Source: Jejubacter sp036620675
GTDB lineage: Bacteria; Pseudomonadota; Gammaproteobacteria; Enterobacterales; Enterobacteriaceae
Direction: 5' to 3' (one strand)
NCBI GenBank assembly: GCA_036620675.1
Contig: JAZHEE010000002.1
Length of the DNA stretch: 64,000 nt
The translations under genes and the position numbers were made by a program. How positions within the stretch are numbered: the stretch's first letter is position 1; every line of letters starts with the position of its first letter. Below the pieces are notes generated by a model. That model had not been told where the DNA came from and did not search any database. It saw only the letters and a program-made list of their open reading frames with translations. Positions 17,996 to 27,807 of the stretch are shown in pieces.

Positions 17996-18442
17996 ATGGG
18001 ACTGTTTAATTTTGTAAAAGAAGCGGGTGAAAAGCTTTGGGATAAGGTGACTGGTCATGAAGACGATCGCGGCAGCCTTATCAAAAAGCATCTGGAAAAA
18101 ACGGGTCTGGCCGGTGCTGACAAGGTAGAAGTTAAAGTCGAAGGTGACAAGGTAATCGTCAAAGGCGACGGTTTGACCCAGGAGCAGAAAGAGAAGATTC
18201 TGGTCGCCGCCGGTAACGTTGAAGGCGTGGGCGACGTGGAAGACCAGGTCAGCGTGGCACCCGGCGACAGCGCTGCGGCCAGCAAGTCTTATACTGTGAA
18301 GAAAGGGGATACCCTGAGCGCTATCGCGAAGGAAGTGTATGGCGATGCCAACCAGTACAATAAAATCTTTGAAGCGAATAAGCCGATGCTGAGCGATCCG
18401 AATAAAATCTATCCGGGCCAGACGCTGCGTATTCCTCAGTAA
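17996..18442 (+). CDS. kbp: Potassium-binding BON-LysM protein
   Basis: A 148-residue cytoplasmic protein with an N-terminal BON domain (about residues 25-90, VEVKVEGDKVIVKGDGL and EGVGDVEDQV) and a C-terminal LysM domain (SYTVKKGDTLSAIAKEVYG to PGQTLRIPQ). This is the architecture of E. coli Kbp (YgaU), which binds K+ and is stress-induced. The start is ATG 17996, with AGGAG 7 nt upstream. In E. coli K-12 kbp lies elsewhere on the chromosome; here it is between ycgN and dsbB. Confidence 0.92.
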   Translation: MGLFNFVKEAGEKLWDKVTGHEDDRGSLIKKHLEKTGLAGADKVEVKVEGDKVIVKGDGLTQEQKEKILVAAGNVEGVGDVEDQVSVAPGDSAAASKSYTVKKGDTLSAIAKEVYGDANQYNKIFEANKPMLSDPNKIYPGQTLRIPQ

Positions 18443-18453
18443 TTCACTGATGT

Positions 18454-18482
18454 AAAAAACCCTCCTTTCGGAGGGTTTTTTT
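18454..18482. terminator. Bidirectional terminator between kbp and dsbB
   Basis: Stem AAAAAACCCTCC / GGAGGGTTTTTT with loop TTTC; runs of A and T on both sides make it work on either strand between the convergent genes. Confidence 0.9.
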
Positions 18483-18488
18483 ATGGCG

Positions 18489-19019
18489 TTAGTTTTTGAA
18501 AATGCCGCGTCGCTGCGGTTTGACAAATTGCGCAATCACCACCAGCAGCGCCGCTATCAGGTATGCGGCGAAGATGCCAACCAGCCACTGCGGCATTTCC
18601 AGTGACAGGAACTCCCACTGACGCACCGAACAATCTCCGGTGGCGACAAAGACCTGCGGCAGCCATTTATCCAGCGGCAGCCAGGCGGGAAAGCGGGCTG
18701 CGAAATCGCACACCTGGAAAGGCGAAGGGTGCAACTGCATCATCGTGTGCTGCCAGGCCAGTTCGATCCCGCGCCATGCGCTGTAGATCCAGACCGCCAG
18801 TGCGGCAAAGCGCAGCGGCGTTTTCGGCGCGATAGCGCCCAACAGCCCTGCGCCCATTACGCCAAACAGCGCGCAACGCTCATAAATACACAGCACGCAG
18901 GGCTGCAGCTTCATAACATGCTGGAACCAGAGCGCTACCAGTTCCAGCGCAAAGGCCGTCAGCGCCATTAACAGCCATGCGCCCCGGCCGCGTGAGCATT
19001 GGTTGAGATATCGCAACAT
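18489..19019 (-). CDS. dsbB: Disulfide bond formation protein B
   Basis: Inner-membrane quinone reductase that reoxidises DsbA. 176 residues with four membrane helices. The first periplasmic pair is in KLQPCVLCIYERC (C-V-L-C) and the second pair is the cysteine in FQVCDFAARFP with that in VATGDCSVRQW. Sequence and length match E. coli DsbB. Confidence 0.96.
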   Translation of the reverse strand: MLRYLNQCSRGRGAWLLMALTAFALELVALWFQHVMKLQPCVLCIYERCALFGVMGAGLLGAIAPKTPLRFAALAVWIYSAWRGIELAWQHTMMQLHPSPFQVCDFAARFPAWLPLDKWLPQVFVATGDCSVRQWEFLSLEMPQWLVGIFAAYLIAALLVVIAQFVKPQRRGIFKN

Positions 19020-19141
19020 AAATCACATTCCCTGCTAAATTCGTTGGCGCAGTGTAAACCAATTCGTGACCAGCGCCATCAGACGGAAAAAAAATAATAC
19101 ATTTATGAGCCCGGCGGTGCATGCTCTGCGCCGCCGGATGA

Positions 19142-20701
19142 TTACGGATTCAGTGGCGGCGTACTGATCCAGCCGTGAGCCAGCATCCAGTCGGTGGCGG
19201 GCATCAGGAAAAACTCCACGCCGACCAGCCCCACCAGCGTTAGCACCAGGGTATAGGGCAATGCCATCAGCACCATACGGCCGTAAGAGAGCCTAATCAA
19301 CGGCGCCAGGGCCGAAGTAAGCATGAACAGGAACGCCGCCTGACCGTTGGGCGTTGCCACCGACGGCAGATTGGTACCGGTATTAATCGCCACCGCCAGC
19401 AGTTCGAACTGGCGTGAGTCAATCACGTTATGAAGCATGGCGCTACGCGCTTCATTGATATAGACGGTGCCGACGAATACGTTATCGGAGATTGATGACA
19501 GCAGGCCATTGAAGATGTAGAACAGCGACAGTTGGGCATGCGGTGACGCCTGGAGTACGAACTCGATAATCGGCTGGAATAGCTGCTGATCGATAATGAC
19601 CGCCACAATAGAAAAGAAAACCGTCAGCAGCGCGGTGAAGGGCAGGGCTTCGGTAAAGGCGCGCCCAATCACATGTTCATCGGTCACGCCGCACAGCGAA
19701 GTGGCCAGAATAATCACCGAAAGACCAATCAGTCCCACCTCGGCCATATGCAGCGCCAGCGCGATAATCAGCCAGAGACCGATTAGCCCCTGCACCACCA
19801 GACGTACCTGCTCCTGGCGGTTACGCTGGCGGGCCTCTTTTTGCGCGAACTCTTTAAGCACGGCGCGTACGCTTTCCGGCAGCGGTTCGCCATAACCCGG
19901 CACCTTCAGGCGTTCCAGCAGCATACAGGTCACCAGGCCGCAAATCAGTACCGGAACGGTGATCGGCGCCATACGCAGCAGAAAGTCGCCGAAATGCCAG
20001 TTGGCGGCCCGGGCGATAATCAGGTTCTGCGGTTCGCCGACCATGGTCATCACGCCGCCCAGCGCGGTACCCACGGCGGCATGCATCATCAGGCTGCGCA
20101 GAAAGCTGCGGAACTGCTCCAGCGTGGCCTTATGATCCTGGAAAATATCGTTGTCGTTCGAGATATCGCCATCATCGTCGCGGCTGGAGGCCACCCGGTG
20201 ATAGATGCCGTAGAATCCGACGGCGACGCTGATGATCACCGCCACCACCGTCAGGGCGTCCAGGAAGGCGGAAAGGAAGGCCGCCGCCAGGCAGAAAGAA
20301 AGGGAAAGCAGTATCTTGGAGCGAATGCCCAGCAGCAGTCGGGTAAAAATCAGCAACAGCAGCTGCTTCATGAACCAGATGCCCGCCACCATAAAGATTA
20401 GCAGCAGAATCACCTCAAGATTACTGGCGACTTCGTCGCGCACATGTTGGGCGCTGGTCATGCCGATAGCGACTGCTTCAATGGCCAACAGGCCGCCGGG
20501 CAACAGCGGATAGCATTTCAGCGCCATGGCGAGCGTAAAGATAAATTCCGCAACCAGAAGCCAGCCGGCCGCAAAGGGACTGACAAAAAAGAACACCAGC
20601 GGATTGACGATCAGAAAGCAGAGTATTGCCAGCTTATACCAGTCCGGAGACTGTCCCAGAAAGTTGCGATAAATAGCGCGGCCAGTAGATATTTCCTTCA
20701 T
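19142..20701 (-). CDS. nhaB: Na+/H+ antiporter NhaB
   Basis: Electrogenic Na+/H+ antiporter of the inner membrane, important for sodium tolerance. 519 residues with about 12 membrane segments; signature stretches FLGQSPDWYKLAILCFL, SAFLDALTVVAVIISVAVG, GGVMTMVGEPQNLIIARAA and NTGTNLPSVATPNGQAA match E. coli NhaB. Divergent from fadR; the 235-nt gap holds both promoters. Confidence 0.96.
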   Translation of the reverse strand: MKEISTGRAIYRNFLGQSPDWYKLAILCFLIVNPLVFFFVSPFAAGWLLVAEFIFTLAMALKCYPLLPGGLLAIEAVAIGMTSAQHVRDEVASNLEVILLLIFMVAGIWFMKQLLLLIFTRLLLGIRSKILLSLSFCLAAAFLSAFLDALTVVAVIISVAVGFYGIYHRVASSRDDDGDISNDNDIFQDHKATLEQFRSFLRSLMMHAAVGTALGGVMTMVGEPQNLIIARAANWHFGDFLLRMAPITVPVLICGLVTCMLLERLKVPGYGEPLPESVRAVLKEFAQKEARQRNRQEQVRLVVQGLIGLWLIIALALHMAEVGLIGLSVIILATSLCGVTDEHVIGRAFTEALPFTALLTVFFSIVAVIIDQQLFQPIIEFVLQASPHAQLSLFYIFNGLLSSISDNVFVGTVYINEARSAMLHNVIDSRQFELLAVAINTGTNLPSVATPNGQAAFLFMLTSALAPLIRLSYGRMVLMALPYTLVLTLVGLVGVEFFLMPATDWMLAHGWISTPPLNP

Positions 20702-20885
20702 GGATTGAGATTTTCCGTTATTTTATTCTGAAATACATTACGGGAACTACCCAGATTACTCTTCGAGCCCGGGGCTGACAAGGCGCGGCTTTCCCCAACC
20801 GGATCCAGAATATGGATGAAGTGTCTAAAAAGTGAGCTGAGACACGCTATTTTGTTATCTGCGCGTGCTATCTGCCTGGCGGCGC

Positions 20886-20902
20886 ATCTGGTATGATGAG
20901 TT
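20886..20902. promoter_or_regulatory. FadR-type operator in front of fadR, overlapping an extended -10
   Basis: ATCTGGTATGATGAGTT fits the FadR 17-bp consensus at every position. It contains TGGTATGAT, an extended -10 element (TATGAT at 20892-20897), and lies 34 nt upstream of the fadR start codon. It therefore looks like an autoregulatory operator overlapping the fadR promoter. The -35 region is weak, consistent with an extended -10 promoter. Confidence 0.6.
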
Positions 20903-20936
20903 CCAATGATTAATCCGGGTTAATGGAAATTTCACT

Positions 20937-21656
20937 ATGGTGATTAAGGCGCAGAGCCCAGCGGGTTTCGCGGAAGAGTATATTATTGAGAGCATCTGGA
21001 AAAATCGCTTCCCACCGGGGTCAATTCTGCCTGCCGAGCGTGAGCTTTCTGAACTGATTGGCGTGACCCGAACCACTCTGCGCGAAGTGCTTCAGCGTCT
21101 GGCGCGCGATGGTTGGTTGACTATTCAGCACGGCAAACCAACCCGGGTGAATAACTTCTGGGAAACCTCCGGACTCAATATCCTCGAAACGCTGGCGCGT
21201 CTCGATCATGAAAGCGTTCCGCAGCTCATTGATAATCTGCTGTCGGTCAGAACCAATATCGCCACCATCTTTATTCGCACTGCGCTGCGTAATCATCCGG
21301 ATGAGTCACAGAAGGTGCTGGCCAGCGCTCAGTCAGTAGAGGATCACGCTGATGCCTTCGCTGAACTGGACTACAGCATTTTCCGTGGTCTGGCCTTTGC
21401 TTCCGGAAATCCGATTTATGGTCTGATTATCAACGGAATGAAGGGGCTGTACACCCGCATCGGCCGCCACTATTTCTCTAGCCCGGAAGCGCGCGCTCTG
21501 GCGTTGGGCTTCTACCACAAGCTGGCGACCCTGTGCCGCGACTCGCTTCACGAGCAGGTGTATGATGTGGTGCGTAACTATGGTCGGGAAAGCGGGGATA
21601 TCTGGCACCGGATGCAGAAAAATCTGCCGGGCGATCTGGCGATGCATGGCCACTAA
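20937..21656 (+). CDS. fadR: Fatty acid metabolism regulator FadR
   Basis: GntR-family regulator that represses fad genes and activates fabA/fabB; long-chain acyl-CoA releases it from DNA. 239 residues, the E. coli length. The N-terminal winged helix includes FPPGSILPAERELSELIGVTRTTLREVLQ and GWLTIQHGKPTRVN; the C-terminal acyl-CoA-binding domain is all-helical. The FadR-type sites at 10279 and 20886 are its probable targets in this window. Confidence 0.97.
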   Translation: MVIKAQSPAGFAEEYIIESIWKNRFPPGSILPAERELSELIGVTRTTLREVLQRLARDGWLTIQHGKPTRVNNFWETSGLNILETLARLDHESVPQLIDNLLSVRTNIATIFIRTALRNHPDESQKVLASAQSVEDHADAFAELDYSIFRGLAFASGNPIYGLIINGMKGLYTRIGRHYFSSPEARALALGFYHKLATLCRDSLHEQVYDVVRNYGRESGDIWHRMQKNLPGDLAMHGH

Positions 21657-21681
21657 TCGCGCTAACCACTGAATAATAAGA

Positions 21682-21715
21682 GCCGGTAAGCCGTTACGCT
21701 TACCGGCATTTTTTT
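21682..21715 (+). terminator. fadR terminator
   Basis: Perfect 10-bp stem GCCGGTAAGC / GCTTACCGGC with a 6-nt loop, followed by ATTTTTTT. It abuts the convergent ycgB stop. Confidence 0.9.
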
Positions 21716-21717
21716 CG

Positions 21718-23256
21718 CTACAGCGTATTATTCACCCGGGGCGGGCAACGCTCCAGCAGCTCCACGCTGCCGTCATCGTTCTGCTGTTCCAGCAGAACAT
21801 CAAAGCCCCACAGTCGATGTACGTGCTTTAGCACCTCGCGACGGCCCTTGTCCAGCGGCACCCGATTGTGGGGGATATAACGCAGCGTTAGCGAACGGTC
21901 GCCGCGCAGATCGACATTCCAGACCTGAATATTGGGCTCCAGATTGCTCAGGTTGTACTGGCTCGACAGGCGCGAACGCAGCTCCTGATAGCCTTCTTCG
22001 TTGTGAATCGCCGAAATTTCCAGATAGTTTTTGCGATCGTCGTCTTCCACCGCAAACAGCCGGAAATCGCGCATCAGCTTCGGTGACAGGAACTGACTGA
22101 TAAAACTTTCGTCCTTAAAGTCGCGCATGGCGAAGTGCAGGGTATCGAGCCAGTCCTTACCGGCCATTTCCGGGAACCAGTAGCTGTCCTCCTCGGTGGG
22201 CGACTGACAGATACGCTTGATATCCTGGTACATAGCGAAGCCCAGCGCATAGGGGTTAATACCGTTATACCAGGGGCTGTTATAGGGCGGCTGATAGACC
22301 ACATTGGTGTGGTTATGCAGGAACTCCAGCATAAAGCGGTCGCTGACTTTGCCTTCGTCATACAGGTGGTTGAGGATAGTGTAGTGCCAGAAGGTGGCCC
22401 AGCCTTCGTTCATTACCTGGGTCTGTTTCTGCGGGTAGAAATACTGGCTGACCTTACGCACGATGCGCAGGATCTCGCGTTGCCAGGGCTCCAGCAGCGG
22501 CGCATTCTTCTCCATAAAGTACAGCAGGTTTTCCTGCGGTTCGGATGGAAAACGGTGACTGGCCTCGACGGCTTTCTCCTCTTCATGGCGCGGCAGAGTG
22601 CGCCACAGCATATTAACCTGGCTTTGCAGGTACTCCTCGCGGCTTTTCTGACGCGCCTTCTCTTCCTGCAACGAGATTTTCGACGGACGCTTATAGCGAT
22701 CCACCCCGTAGTTCATCAGGGCGTGGCAGGAATCGAGCAGCTTTTCTACCTCATCCACGCCATAGCGCTCTTCGCATTCGCTAATGTAGTTACGGGCGAA
22801 GATCAGATAGTCGACAATCGAGCTGGCATCGGTCCAACTGCGGAACAGGTAGTTATTTTTAAAGAAGGAGTTATGGCCGTAGCAGGCATGAGCCATCACC
22901 AGCGCCTGCATGGTAATGGTGTTTTCCTCCATCAGGTAGGCGATGCAAGGGTTGGAGTTAATCACGATTTCGTAAGCAAGCCCCTGCTGGCCGTGCTTAT
23001 AACGCTGCTCGGTTTCAATGAATTTTTTGCCGAATGACCAGTGGGTGTAGTTGATCGGCATCCCGATGCTGGAGTAGGCATCCATCATCTGTTCAGAGGT
23101 GATGACCTCGATCTGATGCGGGTAAGTTTCCAGCCGGTAGTATTTGGCTACCCGATCGATCTCGGCCAGGTAACTCTCCAGCAGCCCGAACGTCCAGTCG
23201 GGGCCGTCGCTTAGATGTTTGGTGTCCTTGATCGTGGAATCTGCAACAGTTGCCAT
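21718..23256 (-). CDS. ycgB: SpoVR-family protein YcgB
   Basis: A 512-residue SpoVR-family protein, function unclear; E. coli ycgB is part of the general stress response. Starts at ATG 23256 (MATVADSTIKDT) with GAGGGGG upstream; an earlier in-frame start at 23286 is not conserved. Conserved stretches include AYEIVINSNPCIAYLMEENT, HACYGHNSFFKNNYLF and NEGWATFWHYTILNHLYDEG; the HACYGHNSFF and NEGWATFWH histidines look like a metal site. Confidence 0.95.
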   Translation of the reverse strand: MATVADSTIKDTKHLSDGPDWTFGLLESYLAEIDRVAKYYRLETYPHQIEVITSEQMMDAYSSIGMPINYTHWSFGKKFIETEQRYKHGQQGLAYEIVINSNPCIAYLMEENTITMQALVMAHACYGHNSFFKNNYLFRSWTDASSIVDYLIFARNYISECEERYGVDEVEKLLDSCHALMNYGVDRYKRPSKISLQEEKARQKSREEYLQSQVNMLWRTLPRHEEEKAVEASHRFPSEPQENLLYFMEKNAPLLEPWQREILRIVRKVSQYFYPQKQTQVMNEGWATFWHYTILNHLYDEGKVSDRFMLEFLHNHTNVVYQPPYNSPWYNGINPYALGFAMYQDIKRICQSPTEEDSYWFPEMAGKDWLDTLHFAMRDFKDESFISQFLSPKLMRDFRLFAVEDDDRKNYLEISAIHNEEGYQELRSRLSSQYNLSNLEPNIQVWNVDLRGDRSLTLRYIPHNRVPLDKGRREVLKHVHRLWGFDVLLEQQNDDGSVELLERCPPRVNNTL

Positions 23257-23476
23257 CAGCGCCCCCTCATTGTTAGCGGCTCTCATCTAAATGGAGAACC
23301 TCAAAATCAAGCATAGAACAGGGGCAGCATTTCGGGCGTGCGGCGGAATTTTTTTTACGGACGGTTATTGTAATTTTTATTCTTTTTTATTGTCATTTTG
23401 CGGTGTTTTTATCTGGCAAAAATGTTGGGGAAGCATGAGATTCTGAATTCCTGATTCACCGCTACGCCAGTCACAG

Positions 23477-23492
23477 TGTGAATTATGTCACC
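23477..23492. promoter_or_regulatory. CRP-binding site upstream of dadA
   Basis: TGTGA-ATTATG-TCACC matches the CRP consensus TGTGA-N6-TCACA at nine of ten specific positions, about 90 nt before the dadA start. In E. coli the dad operon is activated by cAMP-CRP and controlled by Lrp. The 325-nt gap to ycgB (23257-23581) is otherwise AT-rich and without a gene. Confidence 0.7.
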
Positions 23493-23581
23493 ATAATAAA
23501 GCCATATGTTGAATAACATTTTCATCTGAGTTATCAATTTGTATCCAGAATATTATTCTTTTACTCAGAATGGGGCAGGCT

Positions 23582-24877
23582 ATGCGAGTCATTGTGCTGG
23601 GAAGTGGGGTAGTGGGCGTCGCCAGCGCCTGGTATTTACGCCAGGCGGGACACGAAGTCACGGTTGTCGATCGGGAATCCGGACCGGCCGAGGAGACCAG
23701 CGCCGGTAATGCCGGGCAGATCTCGCCTGGGTATGCGGCGCCATGGGCCGCGCCGGGCATTCCGCTAAAGGCGATTAAATGGATGTTCCAGCGTCATGCG
23801 CCGCTGGCCATTCGCCCGGACGGCACCTCTTTCCAGCTCAAGTGGATGTGGCAGATGCTACGTAACTGCGACGCTCGCCACTATGCGGAAAACAAAGAGC
23901 GCATGGTACGGCTGGCGGAATACAGCCGCGACTGCCTGAAGGCGCTGCGCGCCAGCACCGGCATTGCTTACGAAGGGCGCCAGAAAGGGCTGATGCAACT
24001 GTTCCGCAGCCCTCAGCAGTATGAGAATGCGGCGCGTGATATCGCGGTACTGGAAGAGGCGGGCGTCCCCTATGAGCTGCTGGAAGCCGGACAGCTGGCC
24101 CGGGCCGAGCCTGCGCTGGCGGCCGTCGCCCATAAACTGGCCGGCGGCCTGCGCTTGCCGAATGATGAAACCGGCGACTGCCAGTTGTTTACCCGCAGCC
24201 TGGCCCGTATGGCCGAACAGGCCGGAGTAGAGTTTCGCTATAACACGCCGGTGGACCAACTGCTGACCGAAGGGCAGCAGGTCGCCGGCGTCAAATGCGG
24301 CGGCGAAATACTCAAGGCGGACGGCTACGTGATGGCCTTCGGCTCATACTCTACGGCCATGCTTAAGGATATTATCGATATCCCGGTTTATCCCCTGAAG
24401 GGCTACTCGTTGACGATTCCTGTCGCTGATGAAAGCGGGGCGCCGGTATCCACCATTCTCGACGAAACCTACAAGATTGCGATTACCCGCTTCGACCAGC
24501 GGATTCGGGTGGGCGGCATGGCGGAGATCGTCGGCTTTAATACCGAACTGCAGGCTGCACGACGTGCGACGCTGGAAATGGTGGTGCGCGATCTCTATCC
24601 GCGCGGCGGGCATATTGAACAGGCCACCTTCTGGAGTGGTCTGCGCCCCATGACGCCGGACGGCACGCCGGTAGTCGGCCGAACCCCCTGGAAAAACCTG
24701 TGGCTGAATACCGGCCACGGCACCCTGGGCTGGACCATGGCCTGTGGCTCCGGCCAGATGCTGAGCGATATCATTTCTGGCCGGACGCCTGCGATCCCCT
24801 GTGAGGATCTGTCGGTGGCGCGCTATCTGCCGGGTTTTACCCCCGGGCACTCACCGCGCCTGCACGGCGCGCACTAA
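23582..24877 (+). CDS. dadA: D-amino acid dehydrogenase small subunit
   Basis: Membrane-associated FAD enzyme that oxidises D-alanine (and other D-amino acids) to pyruvate and ammonia, feeding electrons to the respiratory chain. 431 residues; MRVIVLGSGVVGVASAWYL is the N-terminal dinucleotide-binding motif (GxGxxG), and SAGNAGQISPGYAAPWAAPG and NTGHGTLGWTMACGSG are family signatures. Start ATG 23582, with GGGGCAGG upstream; four extra residues from 23570 are not conserved. dadX follows after 12 nt. Confidence 0.97.
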   Translation: MRVIVLGSGVVGVASAWYLRQAGHEVTVVDRESGPAEETSAGNAGQISPGYAAPWAAPGIPLKAIKWMFQRHAPLAIRPDGTSFQLKWMWQMLRNCDARHYAENKERMVRLAEYSRDCLKALRASTGIAYEGRQKGLMQLFRSPQQYENAARDIAVLEEAGVPYELLEAGQLARAEPALAAVAHKLAGGLRLPNDETGDCQLFTRSLARMAEQAGVEFRYNTPVDQLLTEGQQVAGVKCGGEILKADGYVMAFGSYSTAMLKDIIDIPVYPLKGYSLTIPVADESGAPVSTILDETYKIAITRFDQRIRVGGMAEIVGFNTELQAARRATLEMVVRDLYPRGGHIEQATFWSGLRPMTPDGTPVVGRTPWKNLWLNTGHGTLGWTMACGSGQMLSDIISGRTPAIPCEDLSVARYLPGFTPGHSPRLHGAH

Positions 24878-24889
24878 CAGGAGGTTCTG

Positions 24890-25960
24890 ATGACGCGTCC
24901 TGTTCAGGCCTCTATTCATCTGGCTGCACTGCGCCATAATCTCGGTCAGGTGCGTAACGCCGCGCCGCATTCCCGGGTGTGGGCGGTGGTGAAAGCCGAC
25001 GCCTACGGGCATGGTTTAGCGCGGGTCTGGCCGGCGCTGAGCGGCGCCGACGGCTTTGCCATGCTCAATCTGGAAGACGCCATCCAGCTGCGCGAATGGG
25101 GCTGGAAAGGGCCGATTCTGATGCTGGAAGGTTTCTTCAGCGCGCAGGAGCTCGCGCTGTTCGACCGCTATCGCCTGACCACCAGTCTGCACAGTAACTG
25201 GCAGATTAAGGCGCTGGCCGACGCCCGGCTTAGCGCGCCGTTAGATGTTTATCTGAAGATTAACAGCGGGATGAATCGGCTGGGGTTTGTTCCGGATCAG
25301 GTACACCGGGTCTGGCGCCAGCTATGCGAGCTGAACAACGTCGGCGAGCTGACCCTGATGGCTCATTTTGCTGATGCCGATCGGCCCGATGGCGTTGACG
25401 CGCCGATGGCGCGCATCAGTCAGGCTGCAGAAGGCCTGGAGGCGCCGCGCTCGCTGGCTAACTCGGCGGCAACGCTGTGGCATCCGCAGACCCACTATGA
25501 CTGGGTACGGCCGGGCATTGTGCTTTATGGCGCCTCGCCGAGCGGCTGCTGGAGCGATATCGCCAGCGCCGGGTTACGGCCCGCCATGACGCTCAGCAGC
25601 GAAATCATCGGGGTACAGACGCTTAAACCGGGCGAGCGGGTAGGTTATGGCAGTCGCTACTGCGCGCCCCGCGAGCAGCGTATCGGCATTGTGGCCTGCG
25701 GTTATGCCGACGGCTATCCGCGAGTGGCGCCGGACGGCACGCCGGTGGTGGTAGGGGGCGTGCGCACCGGGCTGGTGGGCACGGTTTCGATGGATATGCT
25801 GGCTGTGGATTTGACGCCATGCCCTCAGGCAGGTATCGGTACGCCGGTGGAGCTGTGGGGCGAGCAAATTCGTATCGATGACGTTGCGGCAGCCAGCGGG
25901 ACTATCGGCTATGAGCTGATGTGCGCGCTGGCGCCGCGTGTACCTGTTGTGACGGTGTAA
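24890..25960 (+). CDS. dadX: Catabolic alanine racemase
   Basis: PLP enzyme converting L-alanine to D-alanine for DadA. 356 residues. The PLP lysine is K35 in VVKADAYGHGL, and the catalytic tyrosine of the C-terminal domain is in RVGYGSRYCAP. Further motifs: YLKINSGMNRLGF and GTVSMDMLAVDLT. Ribosome-binding site AGGAGG 6 nt before ATG. Second gene of the dad operon. Confidence 0.97.
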   Translation: MTRPVQASIHLAALRHNLGQVRNAAPHSRVWAVVKADAYGHGLARVWPALSGADGFAMLNLEDAIQLREWGWKGPILMLEGFFSAQELALFDRYRLTTSLHSNWQIKALADARLSAPLDVYLKINSGMNRLGFVPDQVHRVWRQLCELNNVGELTLMAHFADADRPDGVDAPMARISQAAEGLEAPRSLANSAATLWHPQTHYDWVRPGIVLYGASPSGCWSDIASAGLRPAMTLSSEIIGVQTLKPGERVGYGSRYCAPREQRIGIVACGYADGYPRVAPDGTPVVVGGVRTGLVGTVSMDMLAVDLTPCPQAGIGTPVELWGEQIRIDDVAAASGTIGYELMCALAPRVPVVTV

Positions 25961-25977
25961 CTAAAGAGGGAGCGGCT

Positions 25978-27714
25978 CTATTCCGCTTCCTCCTGAGCTA
26001 CCCTGACCCCTATCTTCACCACCTGATTATCCTCTTTTTCCGCCACCGTCCAGACCAGACCGGCATATTCCACCTGGTCGCCGACCACGGGGGCGCCACC
26101 CAGCCGTTGGATCACCCATTCACCCAGACTTTGTTCAGTGTTCATCGCGTTATCCGGCTCCAGGCCGTAAATGGTCGCCACGTCGCCAAAACGGGCGCTG
26201 GCTTCCAGAATAAAGTCGCCGAAGAAGCGCTGGTCTAGGTCCGGCGATACCGGAGGGGTATGGCTGAACAACTTGCCCAGCGCAGGCAGATCGCGTTCGC
26301 GACCAATCACGCACAGGATATCGCCTTCCCGTAACCGGGTGCTGCCGCTGGGGTGCAGCAGGCCTTTACCGCGAAACAGGGCGGCGATGCGGGTATCTTT
26401 CGGCATGTGCAGGTCGCGCAGGGCGGCCCCCACGCACCACTTATCGGCGCTTAACTGATAGATAAACTGCTCCCAGGGCTTCTCCGGATGAATATCCAGA
26501 CCGATACGCGATACCGGCCAACCCACCAGCGGCACCACCACTTTGGCGCGTCGGGCCGCCCAACTGAGGGTGGTGCCCTGAAGCAGCAGTGAAACCAGAA
26601 CCACAAAGAAGGCGACGTTAAAGAACAGACGCGAATGTTCCAGCCCGGCCATCATCGGGAACACTGCCAGGATGATGGGCACCGCGCCGCGCAGTCCAAC
26701 CCAACTGATAAACACCCGCTCGCGCAAATTAAAGCCGCGAAACGGCAGCAGCCCCAGAAAGACCGATAGCGGACGGGCGAAAAAGATCATCCACAGCGAA
26801 AGCAGTAGCGCCGGTATCGCAATCGGCAGCAGATCCGACGGCGTTACCAGCAGGCCCAGCACCAGGAACATGCCGATCTGCGCCATCCACGCCATACCGT
26901 CGAAGGTTTGCAGAATACCGAAGCGGTTGCGCACCGGGCGATTACCCAGCAGGAAGCCGCACAGATAAACCGCCAGGATCCCGCTGCCGTTCAGGGCGGT
27001 GGTGACGGCGAAAATCATAATCCCACCGCTCAGGGCCAGCAGCGGATAGAGCCCCTGGGGCAGCGAGATGCGGTTAATCACCTGCTGCAGGATAAAGCCG
27101 CCAGCCGCACCGAGCACAATACCCAGACCGAACTGCTGAACCAGATGGGCGAAGAACATCCAGCTCAGGCCGCTTTCGTGCTGCTGAATCATTTCGATAA
27201 GGGTTACGGTCAGAAATACCGCCATGGGGTCGTTACTGCCAGATTCTATCTCAAGCGTGGCGCTGACGCGCTCGTTAAGCCCTTTGCCGCCCAGTAGTGA
27301 GAAGACGGCAGCGGCGTCAGTTGAACCGACGATGGCGCCGATCAACAGACCTTCCATCAGGTCGAGGTGAAACAGCCAGGCGGCCGCCATACCGGTCAGC
27401 CCTGAAGTGACCACCACGCCGAGCGTCGCCAGCGATAAAGCCGGGCCAAGCGCAACCCGAAACGAGCTGGCCTGGGTACGCATACCACCGTCCAGCAGAA
27501 TCACCGCCAGCGCCAGGTTACTAATCAGATAGGCGAATGGATAGTTATCGAATGGAATGCCGCCGATGCCGTCCACCCCGGCCAGCATGCCGATGGCCAG
27601 AAAGATAACCAGGATTGGGATCCCAAGACGGGAAGAAAATGAACTTAACAGGATGCTGAAAGTGACCAGCAACGAGCCGACGATAAAAAGATTAAAAATG
27701 GTCCCGGCATCCAA
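25978..27714 (-). CDS. nhaP2: K+/H+ antiporter NhaP2 (CvrA)
   Basis: CPA1-family antiporter of the inner membrane, 578 residues: about 12 membrane helices (first 400 residues, with GSTDAAAVFSLLGGKGLNERV and a SGSNDPMAVFLT helix) and a cytoplasmic C-terminal TrkA-C/CorC-type part (LREGDILCVIGRERDL, and a last domain around GEWVIQRLGGAPVVGDQVE). It is convergent with dadX (17 nt apart) and downstream of ldcA, the E. coli order. Confidence 0.95.
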   Translation of the reverse strand: MDAGTIFNLFIVGSLLVTFSILLSSFSSRLGIPILVIFLAIGMLAGVDGIGGIPFDNYPFAYLISNLALAVILLDGGMRTQASSFRVALGPALSLATLGVVVTSGLTGMAAAWLFHLDLMEGLLIGAIVGSTDAAAVFSLLGGKGLNERVSATLEIESGSNDPMAVFLTVTLIEMIQQHESGLSWMFFAHLVQQFGLGIVLGAAGGFILQQVINRISLPQGLYPLLALSGGIMIFAVTTALNGSGILAVYLCGFLLGNRPVRNRFGILQTFDGMAWMAQIGMFLVLGLLVTPSDLLPIAIPALLLSLWMIFFARPLSVFLGLLPFRGFNLRERVFISWVGLRGAVPIILAVFPMMAGLEHSRLFFNVAFFVVLVSLLLQGTTLSWAARRAKVVVPLVGWPVSRIGLDIHPEKPWEQFIYQLSADKWCVGAALRDLHMPKDTRIAALFRGKGLLHPSGSTRLREGDILCVIGRERDLPALGKLFSHTPPVSPDLDQRFFGDFILEASARFGDVATIYGLEPDNAMNTEQSLGEWVIQRLGGAPVVGDQVEYAGLVWTVAEKEDNQVVKIGVRVAQEEAE

Positions 27715-27807
27715 GATAAAGAGTCCCCCAGCTGAGTTTTACAAAATGTTACCATAATACAGGCAATTGCCGAAAACCGACCTGCGGAAAAGCGACCTGA
27801 ATCGCCC

